Positions 8,746 to 16,968 of a stretch of 64,000 nucleotides of DNA are shown in pieces. The position numbers and the translations under genes were made by a program. Location: contig CAKPCF010000007.1 of the NCBI GenBank assembly GCA_934141445.1, positions 10,487 through 74,486 of the forward strand. The letters are read 5' to 3'. A model generated the notes under the pieces. The model made no database searches. It was not told the origin of the DNA and worked only from the letters and a program-made list of their open reading frames with translations. This stretch comes from an uncultured Clostridia bacterium (GTDB taxonomy: Bacteria; Bacillota; Clostridia; TANB77; CAG-508). Position 1 is the stretch's first letter, and the number at the start of each line of letters is the position of its first letter.

Positions 8746-9171
8746 ATGTGGCAAATATGGTTAATACTTGCTGTATTCTTCTTAGCATTAGAAATTATAA
8801 CAACAGGTTTTTTAGTTTTTTGGTTTTCAATAGGCTCACTTATCGCAATGCTTTCAAGTTTCTTTATTGAAAGTGTTTTACTACAAACAACTATATTTTT
8901 AATTTCATCTACAATTCTTTTATTTGCAACAAAATCATTTGTACAAAAAGTTACTCAAAAAGATGTTAATATTAAAACAAATGTATATTCTATTCAAAAT
9001 AAAGTTGGAAAAGTAACTTTAGATATTGACCCAATAGAAGGAAAAGGACAAATAAAAGTAAATGGTGAGATTTGGTCTGCTAAATCTTCAAATGATATTC
9101 CTATTCCAAAGAATACTGAAGTATTAGTAGAAAAAATTGATGGTGTAAAAGCTATTGTTAAACCTTTATAA
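8746..9171 (+). CDS. NfeD-like membrane protein
   Basis: Short NfeD family protein, 141 residues. Three hydrophobic helices (about residues 2-75, including WLILAVFFLALEI and the IGSLIAMLSSFFI region) are followed by a soluble OB-like domain (KVGKVTLDIDPIEGKGQIKV, WSAKSSNDIPI). Such proteins pair with SPFH/stomatin proteins in membrane microdomains, and the SPFH gene follows 42 bases later. An in-frame ATG at 8707 exists, but GGAGG at 8733-8737 sits eight bases before the ATG at 8746, which fixes the start there. No serine-protease domain is present, unlike long NfeD proteins. Confidence 0.9.
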   Translation: MWQIWLILAVFFLALEIITTGFLVFWFSIGSLIAMLSSFFIESVLLQTTIFLISSTILLFATKSFVQKVTQKDVNIKTNVYSIQNKVGKVTLDIDPIEGKGQIKVNGEIWSAKSSNDIPIPKNTEVLVEKIDGVKAIVKPL

Positions 9172-9213
9172 TCATGTTTTAAATATTTTATAAATATATA
9201 TTAGGAGGAAATT

Positions 9214-10125
9214 ATGGGTGTTATATTAGTTTTACTTATTCTTATTATTTTTATCGCATCACAAACAATTAAAATTGTTAGACAATCTGAAGTTTACATT
9301 ATTGAAAGATTAGGTAGATTTCACAAAGTAGCAGAAGCTGGTCTTACTGTTATTGTACCTTTTATTGATAAGGTTCGTTCTGTTGTTAGTTTGAAACAAC
9401 AAACAATGGATATTCCACCACAAGGAGTTATCACTGCAGATAATGTTACAATCACTATTGATACTGTTGTATTTTACAAAATTACAGACCCTGCAAAAGC
9501 AGTTTATGAAATTCAAAGTCTAAAAAAAGGTATCGAATACTTAGCAATTACAACAATTCGTGATATCGTTGGTAAAATGGAATTAGATGAAACATTCAGT
9601 TCTAGAGATTTAATAAACGATAAATTAAGAGCAATCCTTGATGAAGCTACAGATGCTTGGGGTTGTAAAATTGACCGTGTAGAAATTAAAGATATCACTC
9701 CACCAGCTGATATCCGTGATGCAATGGAAAAACAGATGAACGCTGAAAGAAATAAAAGAGCTTTAGTTTTACAAGCTGAAGGTGAAAGACAATCTGCAAT
9801 TACTCTTGCAGAAGGTAGAAAGCAAGCTGCAATATTAGACGCAGAAGCAGATAGAGAATCTCGTATTAAAAGAGCTGCCGGTGAAGCTGAAGCTATTCGT
9901 GAAGTTGCAAATGCTAAAGCAAAAGAAATTCAAATGGTATATGATGCTATAAAACAAGCTGACCCAGATGAAAAACTAGTTCAAATCAAATCATTAGAAG
10001 CTTTAAAAGAAGTAGCTAAAGGAGATGCAAATAAAATATTTATTCCTTTCGAAGCAACTTCAGCTCTAAGTTCTCTTGGTGCTGTTAAAGAAATATTTAA
10101 TGACAAAGAAAAAAAATCTAAATAG
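9214..10125 (+). CDS. SPFH/stomatin-like membrane scaffold protein
   Basis: Slipin/QmcA-type SPFH protein, 303 residues. An N-terminal hydrophobic helix (about 2-17) leads into the SPFH domain (QSEVYIIERLGRFHKV, then VITADNVTITIDTVVFYKI). An alanine/glutamate-rich coiled coil follows (about 165-245, with EGERQSAITLAEGRKQAA). The family oligomerises on the inner membrane and organises lipid microdomains. The gene has AGGAGG upstream, shares a unit with nfeD and is closed by a strong terminator. Confidence 0.94.
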   Translation: MGVILVLLILIIFIASQTIKIVRQSEVYIIERLGRFHKVAEAGLTVIVPFIDKVRSVVSLKQQTMDIPPQGVITADNVTITIDTVVFYKITDPAKAVYEIQSLKKGIEYLAITTIRDIVGKMELDETFSSRDLINDKLRAILDEATDAWGCKIDRVEIKDITPPADIRDAMEKQMNAERNKRALVLQAEGERQSAITLAEGRKQAAILDAEADRESRIKRAAGEAEAIREVANAKAKEIQMVYDAIKQADPDEKLVQIKSLEALKEVAKGDANKIFIPFEATSALSSLGAVKEIFNDKEKKSK

Positions 10126-10133
10126 TTTTAATA

Positions 10134-10170
10134 AAAAATAAACCGTAAATCACGGTTTATTTTTTTTGCT
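10134..10170. terminator. Bidirectional terminator after the SPFH gene
   Basis: AAAAATAAACCGT and ACGGTTTATTTTT form a 13-bp stem with loop AAATC, followed by T residues on the plus strand and with A residues at the start that serve the minus strand. It lies between the SPFH gene and the convergent 91-residue gene. Confidence 0.9.
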
Positions 10171-10183
10171 TTTAAAGTCTATT

Positions 10184-10459
10184 TTACTTCTTTTCAGTAA
10201 TTGTAAATATGTTTCCACCATCAATTGCAAGTTGAACCATATTTTCTTCTGTTGCATAAGAATACACTTCAGAAAGATTGATAACTAACTTTATGTTCTC
10301 AAATCTTAAAACTAGTTCATAGCAATCATTAACACAGTAATCAACTAATTTTGAATTTAATTTAAAGGAAACCGGTCCATCCTGTTGTACTTCTAGTAAA
10401 CATTTTGTACTTTTGAAAAGCTCTAGACTCTCTTCTAATTTCTCAACTATTCCAATCAT
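10184..10459 (-). CDS. Small hypothetical protein
   Basis: 91 residues, not recognised. It has an amphipathic N-terminal helix (EKLEESLELFKSTK), then alternating strand-like segments (CLLEVQQDGPVSFKL, CYELVLRFENIKLVINL). There is no signal peptide or membrane segment, so it is probably cytoplasmic. GGGAGG lies about seven bases before the ATG, which together with its isolated position and convergent terminator supports a real gene. It is divergent from the ABC exporter operon, from which 170 bases separate it. No function can be assigned. Confidence 0.7.
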   Translation of the reverse strand: MIGIVEKLEESLELFKSTKCLLEVQQDGPVSFKLNSKLVDYCVNDCYELVLRFENIKLVINLSEVYSYATEENMVQLAIDGGNIFTITEKK

Positions 10460-10579
10460 ATTCTTTCCTCCCTCTACTACTATTAAAGCATTATTTCTAT
10501 CAAAATACCAGACAGAATACTAGCGCTTTTAATAATATATATAACATTTCTGTTACAATTTTTACTGTATAAGTTTTTA

Positions 10580-10588
10580 TGGTATAAT
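10580..10588 (+). promoter_or_regulatory. Extended -10 promoter for ABC exporter operon
   Basis: TGGTATAAT, an extended -10 element, lies about 40 bases before the first ABC gene. The matching -35 hexamer is poor, as is usual for extended -10 promoters. Confidence 0.6.
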
Positions 10589-10629
10589 ATAGTAAAATTA
10601 TAAATCTAACAAAGAAAAGGAATCTTGCA

Positions 10630-12336
10630 ATGAACTTTATTTTTAAAAATTTAAAACCTTATAAAAAAGAATTGATATTAGGCCCAACTTTTAAATTGTG
10701 TGAAGCAATTATCGAAATTTCTTTGCCAATTATTCTATCACATATTATAAACGATTTTAGCTCTGTTGTCAAAACTAATTACACTTTTTTGTGTCTTTTT
10801 TTGTTGTCACTTGTTTTAATTGCTTTTGGTAGCAGCATTTCATGCCAATACATGGCCGCTAAAACCTCTCAAAATTTTGGAAAATCAATAAGAAAAAATT
10901 TTTTTGAAAAACTTTCTACTTTATCAGCAAATCAATTAGAAAACTTTTCTTCAGCCAGCCTAACAAATCGATTTACTAATGATATTGGCAATTTAGAACT
11001 TGCTGTTGCCCTTCTAATTCGTTTAGTTATTAGAGTACCTTTTATTTTTATAGGTTCTCTACTTATGATATTCTTACTAAATAAGACTATTTCAATAATC
11101 GTACTATTATCTACAATAATATTAGGCATATTTGTTTTTCTAATTTTTAAGTACTCTTCTCCTATTTTTGAAAAATACAATTTAAAATTAGATAGAATGT
11201 TAACTCGTTTAAAAGAAAATCTAGAAAATGTTCAATTAGTTCGTGGCTTTAACATGCAACATTTTGAAAATAAAAATTTTGAAAAAAATAATAAATTGCT
11301 TGGAAAAAATTATTTTAAAGCAAATTTTATTTCCAGCTTATTAAATCCTATCAGTACAATCATTTTAGACATTACAATTTTAGAAATTTTATATTTTACA
11401 AAATTCAATCCAGGTAACTTACTAATAGGTGATTTAATTGCTATTATAAACTACATTTCACAAATGTTAACTGTAATTATAGTATTCTCGAATTTGGTTA
11501 CAACTTACTCTAAAGCGTTTTCATCTTATAATAGATTAAATGATTTTTTCAATTTAAACCCAGAATTTATCTATGGAAATGAAAATACATTCGATAATAA
11601 TGCTATAGCTGTAAAATTTGAAAATGTTAACTTTTCTTTTTCAAAAGAAACAAATTTATTTGAAAACCTAAATATAGCAATTGCATCTGGCGAAATAATT
11701 GGAATTGTTGGACTTACTTCAGCTGGAAAAACAACATTTCTAAACTTAATAAATAGAAGTTTAGACTGTACCTCTGGTAATATTAAATTATTTGAAAAAT
11801 CTATAAAAGATTATTCATTTGATGCATTAAAAGAAAATATAACATATATCTCACAAAAACCTGAATTTTTCACAAATTCTATAAAAGAAAATATTTTGCT
11901 TGGTAAAGAATACTCCCCTCATTCTTTCGATTATGCTTTACAAAATTCTGATTCAAAAGAATTTATTGAAAGATTTACAGAAAAAGAAAATACAATTATT
12001 TATAATAATGCACAAAATTTATCTGGTGGTCAGAAGCAAAGAATATCACTAGCCAGAGCTTTTATAAAACCACCTAAAATTTTAATACTTGATACTGTAA
12101 CTAGTGCTTTTGATTTAAAAACTGAAGCAAATATCATGAATAATATCTATAATTATTCTAAACAAAATAATATAACAACTTTTATAGCTTCGCAAAAAAC
12201 TTCAACTTTGAAGAAATGTGATAAAATTTTAGTATTAGACAATTTTAAAATTAAAGGCTTTGACACACATGAGAATTTATTAAATTCATCAAAACTATAT
12301 CAAAGCTTATATAAAATGCAAGAAAGGAATAGATAA
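10630..12336 (+). CDS. ABC exporter half-transporter with degenerate ATP site
   Basis: Type I (type IV fold) ABC exporter subunit, 568 residues: six transmembrane helices (about 1-290) and a C-terminal nucleotide-binding domain. Walker A reads GLTSAGKTT and the signature LSGGQKQR is canonical. In Walker B, LILDTVTSAFD has threonine where the catalytic glutamate belongs, and the H-loop reads IASQKTS without histidine. Its own ATP site is thus non-catalytic, while its intact signature serves the partner. The stop codon overlaps the next gene's start by one base, so the two are translationally coupled and almost certainly heterodimerise. The substrate is unknown. Confidence 0.93.
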   Translation: MNFIFKNLKPYKKELILGPTFKLCEAIIEISLPIILSHIINDFSSVVKTNYTFLCLFLLSLVLIAFGSSISCQYMAAKTSQNFGKSIRKNFFEKLSTLSANQLENFSSASLTNRFTNDIGNLELAVALLIRLVIRVPFIFIGSLLMIFLLNKTISIIVLLSTIILGIFVFLIFKYSSPIFEKYNLKLDRMLTRLKENLENVQLVRGFNMQHFENKNFEKNNKLLGKNYFKANFISSLLNPISTIILDITILEILYFTKFNPGNLLIGDLIAIINYISQMLTVIIVFSNLVTTYSKAFSSYNRLNDFFNLNPEFIYGNENTFDNNAIAVKFENVNFSFSKETNLFENLNIAIASGEIIGIVGLTSAGKTTFLNLINRSLDCTSGNIKLFEKSIKDYSFDALKENITYISQKPEFFTNSIKENILLGKEYSPHSFDYALQNSDSKEFIERFTEKENTIIYNNAQNLSGGQKQRISLARAFIKPPKILILDTVTSAFDLKTEANIMNNIYNYSKQNNITTFIASQKTSTLKKCDKILVLDNFKIKGFDTHENLLNSSKLYQSLYKMQERNR

Positions 12337-14030
12337 TGAAATTCAAAAATTTTTATTTATATATTTTTTTAATAATTTTATTTTGTGCTATTGCATCTTA
12401 TTTAACTGTACTTGCCCCATTATATTCAGGAAATATTATAGATATTTTATTTGGTGAAAATCCTAGTTTATTTTTCCCAAAAGCAATCCAGCTGTTAAAA
12501 ATTTACTTTATAATTTTTCTAAGTTACTGCCTCGAATATGAATTTTTAACTAGTTTTACAAAAAACTTCTCACAATTTTTGAGGAGTAAAATTTTTAATA
12601 AAATACACAAACTTAATATTAGTACATTAAGCTCTATTTCTTATGGAGGAATTTTAAACAATTTTTCAATTGACATAGAAAATATATCTAATGCAATATT
12701 TCAAGGTATTCCCAAAATTTTTGGTGGAGCCATTATTATTGTTGCTACTTTATATTATGTCTTTAATATAAACTTTATTATTGCAATTAGTCTTATCTTA
12801 GTAGCTCCGCTTATTTATTTTATCTCAAGATTTATTGCCCAAAAAACTAGCTCACTTTTCAAAAAACGTGCTGAAACTTTGGATAGTTTAAATAGTTTTG
12901 CGGAAGAAAGTATTAAGAATATTAAAACAATTCAAGATTTTAACTATTTTTCTAAATTATCAGAAAATTTTGAAAATCTTAATAATAGTTATTTTAGAGT
13001 TGGACAAAAAGCACAATTCTATGCTTCACTAGCAAATCCATCAACTAGATTTGTGTCAAATATAAGTTACTGTTTTATTGGTATTTTAGGACTTTTTCTA
13101 ACTTCTAAAGGATATATTACTTTTGGAAACATAGCAACAGCATTACTATATACAAATGTTTTTATAAGACCTTTCAATGAATTTACTTCTGTTTTTACTG
13201 AACTTCAAACAGCAAGTACCTCATTTAAAAGAATTAAACAATTTCTTGAATTACCTGAAGAAATTGAAAACTTTCCAATTTTTCCTTTACCAAATTCTAC
13301 ACAATTTAAAGGAGAAATTGAATTTAAAAATGTATACTTTTCTTATGTGCCTAATGAGCCTGTATTAAAAAATATTAGTTTTCATATAAAACCTGGTGAA
13401 CATTTTGCTTTAGTTGGAAAAACAGGGTGCGGTAAAACTACATTGATAAATCTTTTGATGAGATTTTATGATGTCAATTCTGGAGAAATTTTAATAGATG
13501 GAATTAACATTAAAAATATTGATAAAAATCTTTTACGAAAAAATATTGGTATTGTTTTACAAGATAATAAATTATTTACTGATACGATTCTTTCAAATAT
13601 CTCTTATGGAAGTAACAATTCAAATGAAATCGATATTTTGCAAGCATCACAACTTGCTTATGCAGACAAATTCATACAAAATTTACCATATAAATATTCG
13701 ACTTATATTTCATCACCTAAGACTTTGTCTGCTGGTGAAACACAGTTAATTACAATAGCAAGAATGATTTTATATCACCCTTCTATTTTAATTTTAGATG
13801 AAGCAACAAGTAATGTAGATTTACTTACTGAACAAGCCATTCAAAAAAGTTTTTCTAATTTAATAAAACGCTCAACTTCATTAACTATAGCACATAGACT
13901 TTCTACTATTGTAAATTCAGACACTATTTTATATATGGAAAATGGAGAAATTGTCGAAATGGGTTCTCATAAAGATTTAATAAGCTTGCATGGAAATTAT
14001 TTTGAACTATATAATAGTCAATTTAATTAA
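12336..14030 (+). CDS. ABC exporter half-transporter with catalytic ATP site
   Basis: Partner of the preceding subunit, 564 residues with six transmembrane helices and a nucleotide-binding domain. Walker A is GKTGCGKTT, Walker B is LILDEATSNVD with the catalytic glutamate, and the H-loop IAHRLST is intact. The signature is altered, LSAGETQ instead of LSGGQ. Pairing with the upstream subunit gives one complete ATPase site (this Walker A/B with that LSGGQ) and one degenerate site, the known pattern of heterodimeric exporters such as TM287/288. The two genes overlap by one base. The substrate is unknown; multidrug or peptide export is possible. Confidence 0.94.
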   Translation: MKFKNFYLYIFLIILFCAIASYLTVLAPLYSGNIIDILFGENPSLFFPKAIQLLKIYFIIFLSYCLEYEFLTSFTKNFSQFLRSKIFNKIHKLNISTLSSISYGGILNNFSIDIENISNAIFQGIPKIFGGAIIIVATLYYVFNINFIIAISLILVAPLIYFISRFIAQKTSSLFKKRAETLDSLNSFAEESIKNIKTIQDFNYFSKLSENFENLNNSYFRVGQKAQFYASLANPSTRFVSNISYCFIGILGLFLTSKGYITFGNIATALLYTNVFIRPFNEFTSVFTELQTASTSFKRIKQFLELPEEIENFPIFPLPNSTQFKGEIEFKNVYFSYVPNEPVLKNISFHIKPGEHFALVGKTGCGKTTLINLLMRFYDVNSGEILIDGINIKNIDKNLLRKNIGIVLQDNKLFTDTILSNISYGSNNSNEIDILQASQLAYADKFIQNLPYKYSTYISSPKTLSAGETQLITIARMILYHPSILILDEATSNVDLLTEQAIQKSFSNLIKRSTSLTIAHRLSTIVNSDTILYMENGEIVEMGSHKDLISLHGNYFELYNSQFN

Positions 14031-14050
14031 AGATACTATTATTATAAAAG

Positions 14051-14130
14051 TTAAGAAATTCTAATTATTTTATGATATTGTTTCATTATGCACTCTCTTC
14101 ATAAAATTACATAGAATTTCTTAATTTTTC
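14051..14130. terminator. Long convergent hairpin between ABC exporter and spoIVA
   Basis: TTAAGAAATTCTA (14051-14063) pairs with TAGAATTTCTTAA (14112-14124), and inside it ATTTTATGA pairs with TCATAAAAT. This gives an interrupted stem of 22 pairs with T runs outside. It separates the stop codons of two convergent genes and probably ends transcription from both sides. Confidence 0.75.
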
Positions 14131-14159
14131 TTACTTATATAAATTTTATTTAAACATAG

Positions 14160-15638
14160 TTACAAAATAATACAAATTAAGCCTCCACTTCCCTCATTAA
14201 CAATTCTTTCTAGTGTTTCCCTTAATTTGTTTTGAGCCTCTTCTGGCATTTTAGCTAATTTATTTTGCAATCCTTCATTTACTAATTCATGCAAATTCTT
14301 TCCAAATATATTTGATTCCCAAATTTTTTTAGGATCATTTTCAAATTCTGATAATAAATATTTAACTAAATCTTCTGATTGTTTTTCACTACCAACAATT
14401 GGAGAAACCTCTGTTTCTGTACAAATTTTCATCATATGAATTGATGGTGCTTTCGCCTTTAATTTCACACCAAATCTTTGTCCCTGTTTTACAATTTCAG
14501 GTTCTTCTAATATTAAATCATCTATTCCTGGAGATACTATACCATATCCCCTTTCATTTACTTCATGTAATGCATAAGATAATTTATCATATTCTTTCTT
14601 TATATGTGCAAATTCTGTCATACTAGCAAATAGTTCGCCTTCATTTCTAATTGTCATTCCAGTTAAATTTGTTATCATTTCATAAAATAAGCTTTCTTCT
14701 AATTCAGCATTTAAACTAACGACTCCATTTCCAAGATTTGCCTCTTGCAAACTAACTTTCTTGATATATTCACATTTCTCCATTGATAGATAAGTGTTCT
14801 GTAAATCTTTTATTTTATTTACATTTTCAAAAGTATCTTTAACAACATTAAATAAAGTTTGTTTAAGTTCACTATCAGCACTTAATCCACTTATCCATCT
14901 TGGATAGCTTATTTGTACTCTTTCTATTGAAAATTCATATAGTAATTGTGAAAAAATAGAATTTATATCTTCTAAATTTAATTCTAAACAATTCACAGGT
15001 ATAACAGTTGTGCTATATTTTTTTGACAAATCTTGTGCAAGTTCTATGCTATACATGTCTTTTGGATTTTGACAATTAAGTAATATTATAAAAGGTTTAT
15101 TATAAGCCTTTAATTCTTCTATAACTCTACTTTCAGCTTCTAAATACTCACTTCTTGGAATATCAGTTATACTTCCATCTGTTGTTACAACAATTCCCAC
15201 TGTTGAATGTTCTGTAATAACTTTTCTTGTTCCAAGTTCAGCTGCTGTTTCAAAAGGAATTTCCTCTTCTGACCATGGTGTTTTTACCATTCTAGGCATA
15301 TTATCTTCTAAATACCCTAGTGCTGGGTTTACTAAATATCCAACGCAATCAACAAGCCTTGCTTTCATTTTTATATTTTGTTCTAATACAATTTCAACTG
15401 CTTCATTTGGTATAAATTTTGGTTCAGTTGTCATTATAGTTTTTCCACTAGCACTCTGTGGTAATTCATCAATTGCCCTTTCTTTTTTATAACTGTCTTC
15501 AATATTGGGAAGAACTAACAATTCCATAAATCTTTTTATAAATGTTGATTTTCCAGTTCTTACTGGTCCTACTACTCCTATATAAATATCGCCTTGTGTT
15601 CTTTTGGCGATATCTTGATATATTTCGTAATTTTCCAT
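14160..15638 (-). CDS. spoIVA: Stage IV sporulation protein A (spore coat base ATPase)
   Basis: Coat morphogenetic ATPase that polymerises on the forespore surface and anchors coat assembly. It has 492 residues, the usual length. The N-terminal P-loop domain has GPVRTGKST as Walker A, followed by the conserved SASGKTIMTTEPKF, DCVGYLV and TTDGSITDIPR blocks. The C-terminal part (about 300-492) is the SpoIVA-specific region needed for polymerisation. GGGGG lies upstream of the ATG. A sequence resembling a SigE promoter lies about 40-67 bases before the start, fitting mother-cell expression. It marks the organism as endospore-forming. Confidence 0.98.
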   Translation of the reverse strand: MENYEIYQDIAKRTQGDIYIGVVGPVRTGKSTFIKRFMELLVLPNIEDSYKKERAIDELPQSASGKTIMTTEPKFIPNEAVEIVLEQNIKMKARLVDCVGYLVNPALGYLEDNMPRMVKTPWSEEEIPFETAAELGTRKVITEHSTVGIVVTTDGSITDIPRSEYLEAESRVIEELKAYNKPFIILLNCQNPKDMYSIELAQDLSKKYSTTVIPVNCLELNLEDINSIFSQLLYEFSIERVQISYPRWISGLSADSELKQTLFNVVKDTFENVNKIKDLQNTYLSMEKCEYIKKVSLQEANLGNGVVSLNAELEESLFYEMITNLTGMTIRNEGELFASMTEFAHIKKEYDKLSYALHEVNERGYGIVSPGIDDLILEEPEIVKQGQRFGVKLKAKAPSIHMMKICTETEVSPIVGSEKQSEDLVKYLLSEFENDPKKIWESNIFGKNLHELVNEGLQNKLAKMPEEAQNKLRETLERIVNEGSGGLICIIL

Positions 15639-15677
15639 AAAAAATACCCCCTGTTTACTTTGTACATCTTTTAATTA

Positions 15678-15705
15678 AATGTATTCAGGGAGCTAATTTT
15701 TATGA
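15678..15705 (-). promoter_or_regulatory. Candidate SigE promoter of spoIVA
   Basis: On the minus strand TCATAAA, 13 bases, then AATACATT resembles the SigE consensus (KMATATT and CATACANT). The spacing is one base short of usual. The inference rests on spoIVA being a SigE gene in known spore formers. Confidence 0.4.
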
Positions 15706-15719
15706 CTTATAAAATTAAA

Positions 15720-16772
15720 TTATTTTTCTACTCTAACAAATAGTAAACATTGAGATGTTGCTGTATCATTGCCAGCAGGAATACCATTATTCCATTTTTT
15801 TATTGTACATACTGCATTATACCATGTTCCAGTCAAATCACCATTTAAGTATGCATTTCCACTTGCAGTTAACGTTGATTTTATTTTTGCTAATCCTTGA
15901 AATTCTTTTGTATCGCCTGTCGATGGTCTTTTTATTGGATATGAAGAAGCATTTGTTATTAACCTTGTAGGATTTGTAGTACCAGATTCTTCTGTAGTAA
16001 TTGGATTTGCAGATTGAAGCCATCTTTTATATTTATCTTTATCAAAAACTTTATTAGTCGTGCTAATATCATACATTAGTAAAAACTCATAATTGTTTCC
16101 ACCTGTTGTACCAGTTGTAGTATATCTATTAAAATTGTTTGCACTATTGTTTAATTCCCCAAGTCTACAAAACGCATTTTTTGAATTAAAAATCCAAGTA
16201 GTATTAAAATCAGATTTTGAAAAATCTGAATTATCATCCTCATTAAACAGCCCTTTACTTTCTGAAACATTTTGATAAACTAAACATTTCCAATATGCAT
16301 TTTCTTTATAATACAATACTTGATAATTTGCTGTATCTATTGAAGCTGTATCTGTTGAATTTCCATTATTATATAATACATATTCTGAAAAATTGAATTC
16401 TTTTCCAGCAATATCATTATCTATATCTATAATAATATCATTTGTTAATTGATATTTTCCATTTGTTTTACATGTATAAATTTTCCCATCTTTTTCAAAG
16501 CTTTTTCCAGTAGCTATCAAACTAAATTCAGTAGCATTTGAAATCGGTATAACTTCATCTGATTCAGCGAACTTCGTTTTATACTCACTTGATAATTGTG
16601 CTGTTTTAGATGAATACAAACTTTTAAGTTGTGTTGTCGCCTGTACTTGTGCTTGATTTCTTCTATTTACTATTGTGTAAGCACCTAACATAAACATTAG
16701 AAAAAATAGCATAGATAACATAACAAACAAAGAAATTGCTCCATTTTGATTTTTTAATTTATTTTTCTTCAT
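15720..16772 (-). CDS. Pilin-like or TadE-like membrane-anchored surface protein
   Basis: 350 residues, family not firmly recognised. The N-terminus NQNGAISLFVMLSMLFF, with a hydrophobic helix (about 10-35) followed by NRRNQAQVQ, resembles the leaders of Tad/type IV pilin-like or TadE/TadG-like proteins. The rest is a large extracytoplasmic domain rich in Asn, Thr and Ser, with short strand-like segments and several aromatic motifs (TWIFNSKNAF, GGNNYEFLLMYD, GTWYNAVCTIKKW). AGAGGT precedes the ATG. Whether it is cleaved by the prepilin peptidase at 28.8 kb is unknown. It is separated from spoIVA by that gene's likely promoter. Confidence 0.72.
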   Translation of the reverse strand: MKKNKLKNQNGAISLFVMLSMLFFLMFMLGAYTIVNRRNQAQVQATTQLKSLYSSKTAQLSSEYKTKFAESDEVIPISNATEFSLIATGKSFEKDGKIYTCKTNGKYQLTNDIIIDIDNDIAGKEFNFSEYVLYNNGNSTDTASIDTANYQVLYYKENAYWKCLVYQNVSESKGLFNEDDNSDFSKSDFNTTWIFNSKNAFCRLGELNNSANNFNRYTTTGTTGGNNYEFLLMYDISTTNKVFDKDKYKRWLQSANPITTEESGTTNPTRLITNASSYPIKRPSTGDTKEFQGLAKIKSTLTASGNAYLNGDLTGTWYNAVCTIKKWNNGIPAGNDTATSQCLLFVRVEK

Positions 16773-16883
16773 ATTATTTACCTCTATAAATTATAATAAT
16801 ATATATTATATTATCTAAAAAATATATTTTTATCAATATAATTTCTGTTACATTTTAATTACAATCTTTAATTTCCATTTAAA

Positions 16884-16913
16884 AGAATATTTATTTAAAA
16901 TTTACAAATACTA
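16884..16913 (+). promoter_or_regulatory. Candidate SigG promoter of the ger operon
   Basis: AGAATA, 17 bases, then AATACTA: five of six and six of seven matches to the SigG consensus (TGMATR and CATWNTA), 55 bases before gerA. Germinant receptors are SigG genes in known spore formers. The assignment is by eye only. Confidence 0.4.
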
Positions 16914-16968
16914 CAATAAATTAAAAAACTTCTTAATATATAAATTTATAGGAGAATTATAGTAGTTT

